Origin: Clostridia bacterium | GTDB lineage: Bacteria > Bacillota > Clostridia > Oscillospirales > CAG-272 | Length of the DNA stretch: 33,149 bases | Reading direction: 5' to 3' | Assembly: GCA_017456965.1 (NCBI GenBank) | Contig: JAFTIJ010000093.1 | Span: forward strand, 1-33,149 | Shown: positions 32,358 to 33,149 of the stretch, piece after piece | Numbering within the stretch: position 1 is the stretch's first letter | Layout: every line of letters begins with the position of its first letter | Position numbers and translations under genes: made by a program | The notes under the pieces: model-generated | Told to the model about the DNA's origin: nothing | Seen by the model: only the letters and a program-made list of their open reading frames with translations | Database searches by the model: none

Positions 32358-32913
32358 AAGCTCCTCCTAATCCTTCTGCTCTCAGATAAGCGGCAAGTCT
32401 TTTGCGCATACGGAACAGCGCAGAGCGCACCGCGCCCTCCTGCATATGCACGCGCCCTGCGATCTCCGCCATCGAGTCGCAGTAGAAATACCGCCTCACG
32501 AAGATCACGCGCGTGCGCGTCCGCTCCCGTGCCAAAAAGCGATTGATCGCGCGCATCAGCGTGCCGTCCTCAAAGCGCTCCTCGGGGATACCGTCGGCGA
32601 GGACCTCAGAGAGCTCCTCCAGCGCAAGGTCTGCGCTCCCATTCCGACACGCCGCCGTATTGTAATCAAAACGATTCATGGCAATATTGCGCGCCACTCT
32701 GCCAATAAAGGCACGGAGCGACTGCGGTTGCTCGGGCGGGATGCGGTTCCACACCGCAAGATAGGTGTCGTTGACACACTCCTTGGCATCCTCGTCGTTG
32801 CCGAGGATATTTTTTGCGATGCGAAAGCAAAGCGCACCGTATTTTTCCTGTGTTTTTCCGATTGCCTCTTCCGCGCGGTCAAAATACAATCGGATCATGT
32901 CCTTGTCATCCAT
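32341..32913 (-). CDS. ECF-type RNA polymerase sigma factor
   Basis: The 190-residue sigma-70-family protein has only regions 2 and 4. Region 2 is visible at about residues 25-90 (FRIAKNILGNDEDAKECVNDTYLAVW, then LRAFIGRVARNIAMNRF). Region 4 is at about 125-180 (RVIFVRRYFYCDSMAEIAGRVHMQEGAVRSALFRMRKRLAAYL), an HTH of the DNA -35-binding type. AAAGGA lies before the ATG. It is followed, with overlap, by the membrane protein gene, the usual sigma/anti-sigma order. A possible autoregulated promoter (TGAAAC at about 32977-32982 read leftward) is only a guess. Confidence 0.93.
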   Translation of the reverse strand: MDDKDMIRLYFDRAEEAIGKTQEKYGALCFRIAKNILGNDEDAKECVNDTYLAVWNRIPPEQPQSLRAFIGRVARNIAMNRFDYNTAACRNGSADLALEELSEVLADGIPEERFEDGTLMRAINRFLARERTRTRVIFVRRYFYCDSMAEIAGRVHMQEGAVRSALFRMRKRLAAYLRAEGLGGAYVEEE

Positions 32914-33018
32914 CGCCGTTTCCTTTCTCTTGATTTAAAAGATCTTTCACCCTTACAGTAGGATTTCAGCGGAGGTTTGTTTCAATCTTTCCAAAAAATA
33001 TTGCTCTTATATAAAAAA

Positions 33019-33072
33019 GTGGCTAACGCCACATCAACACCCCTGCCCCTCAATCATGAGGGGTTGAGGGTG
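33019..33072. other. Hairpin pair before the right-edge gene
   Basis: GTGGC-TAAC-GCCAC (33019-33032) is followed by a compound hairpin: CCCCTCA/TGAGGGG (33046-33063) inside CACCC/GGGTG (33038-33072), then CTTTTCTTTT. It may be a terminator-like structure or the subterminal end of a mobile element. The first hairpin has the same design as the opening of the ~105-bp repeats (A run, then a GC hairpin). Confidence 0.5.
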
Positions 33073-33098
33073 CTTTTCTTTTGTGATATAATTGTAAT

Positions 33099-33149
33099 AT
33101 GACGATCATACAACAAATTTTTCAAGACCATTTTTACGATTTAGCAGCA
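33099..33149 (+). CDS. Start of an unidentified gene, possibly a transposase (truncated by window end)
   Basis: An open frame of 17 codons runs from the ATG at 33099 to the last base (MTIIQQIFQDHFYDLAA). The N-terminus loosely recalls zinc-binding-domain transposases of the IS91 type, but this is a weak memory match. It has no ribosome site; an extended -10 (TGATATAAT, 33085-33092) lies so close that transcription would begin at or next to the ATG, giving a leaderless message. The hairpins to its left could belong to the end of the same element. Confidence 0.35.
   Translation, partial: MTIIQQIFQDHFYDLAA

Overview
The window looks like chromosome from a spore-forming, GC-rich member of the Clostridia, probably an Oscillospirales- or Christensenellales-like gut lineage. 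This rests on both dipicolinate synthase subunits (spoVFA, spoVFB), a YtvI-like and a SpoIVFB-like sporulation pair, a Crh/HPr-like protein, Firmicutes gene order (infC-rpmI-rplT; dprA-topA), AGGAGG ribosome sites, TTGACA/TATAAT promoters, and dispersed intergenic repeats of a kind common in gut Clostridia. The placement comes from gene content alone. I saw no rRNA, tRNA or CRISPR array.

Layout: bases 370-21192 are transcribed leftward. In that direction of reading, the blocks from the left are coaX with an ECF S-component gene; topA with dprA and a SpoU methyltransferase; the infC-rpmI-rplT operon; mtaB with an RluA pseudouridine synthase; a D-Ala-D-Ala carboxypeptidase; a Crh-like HPr protein; spoVFA-spoVFB followed by a small TspO-like membrane protein; a three-gene ABC transporter/DUF1854 operon; and a leucine-rich-repeat lipoprotein. 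After a divergent region at 21193-21397, ytvI, an M50 protease and a cyclophilin run rightward. A P-loop kinase runs leftward. glpK, a monoacylglycerol-lipase-like hydrolase, a DegV (FakB-like) protein and FakA run rightward. A fructosamine-kinase-like gene and a sigma/anti-sigma pair run leftward. The start of an unidentified, possibly transposase, gene lies at the right edge.

Two systems stand out. First, 14979-20083 encodes two ABC half-transporters, each with an unusual N-terminal region of about 130 residues plus a four-cysteine zinc ribbon before the membrane domain. A DUF1854 protein is encoded between them, so this looks like a three-component transporter of unknown substrate. Second, 24580-29777 groups an acylglycerol lipase, glycerol kinase, a fatty-acid-binding DegV protein and fatty acid kinase, which together could salvage both halves of a glyceride.

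The non-coding sequence is rich. A structured repeat of about 105 bp occurs five times plus one decayed copy, twice as head-to-tail pairs. There is a 202-bp MITE-like element with terminal GGGNCTGTCTCA repeats, and several palindromic repeat relics. infC appears to start at AUC behind an attenuator-like leader. Several sigma-A-type promoters and intrinsic terminators can be read directly.
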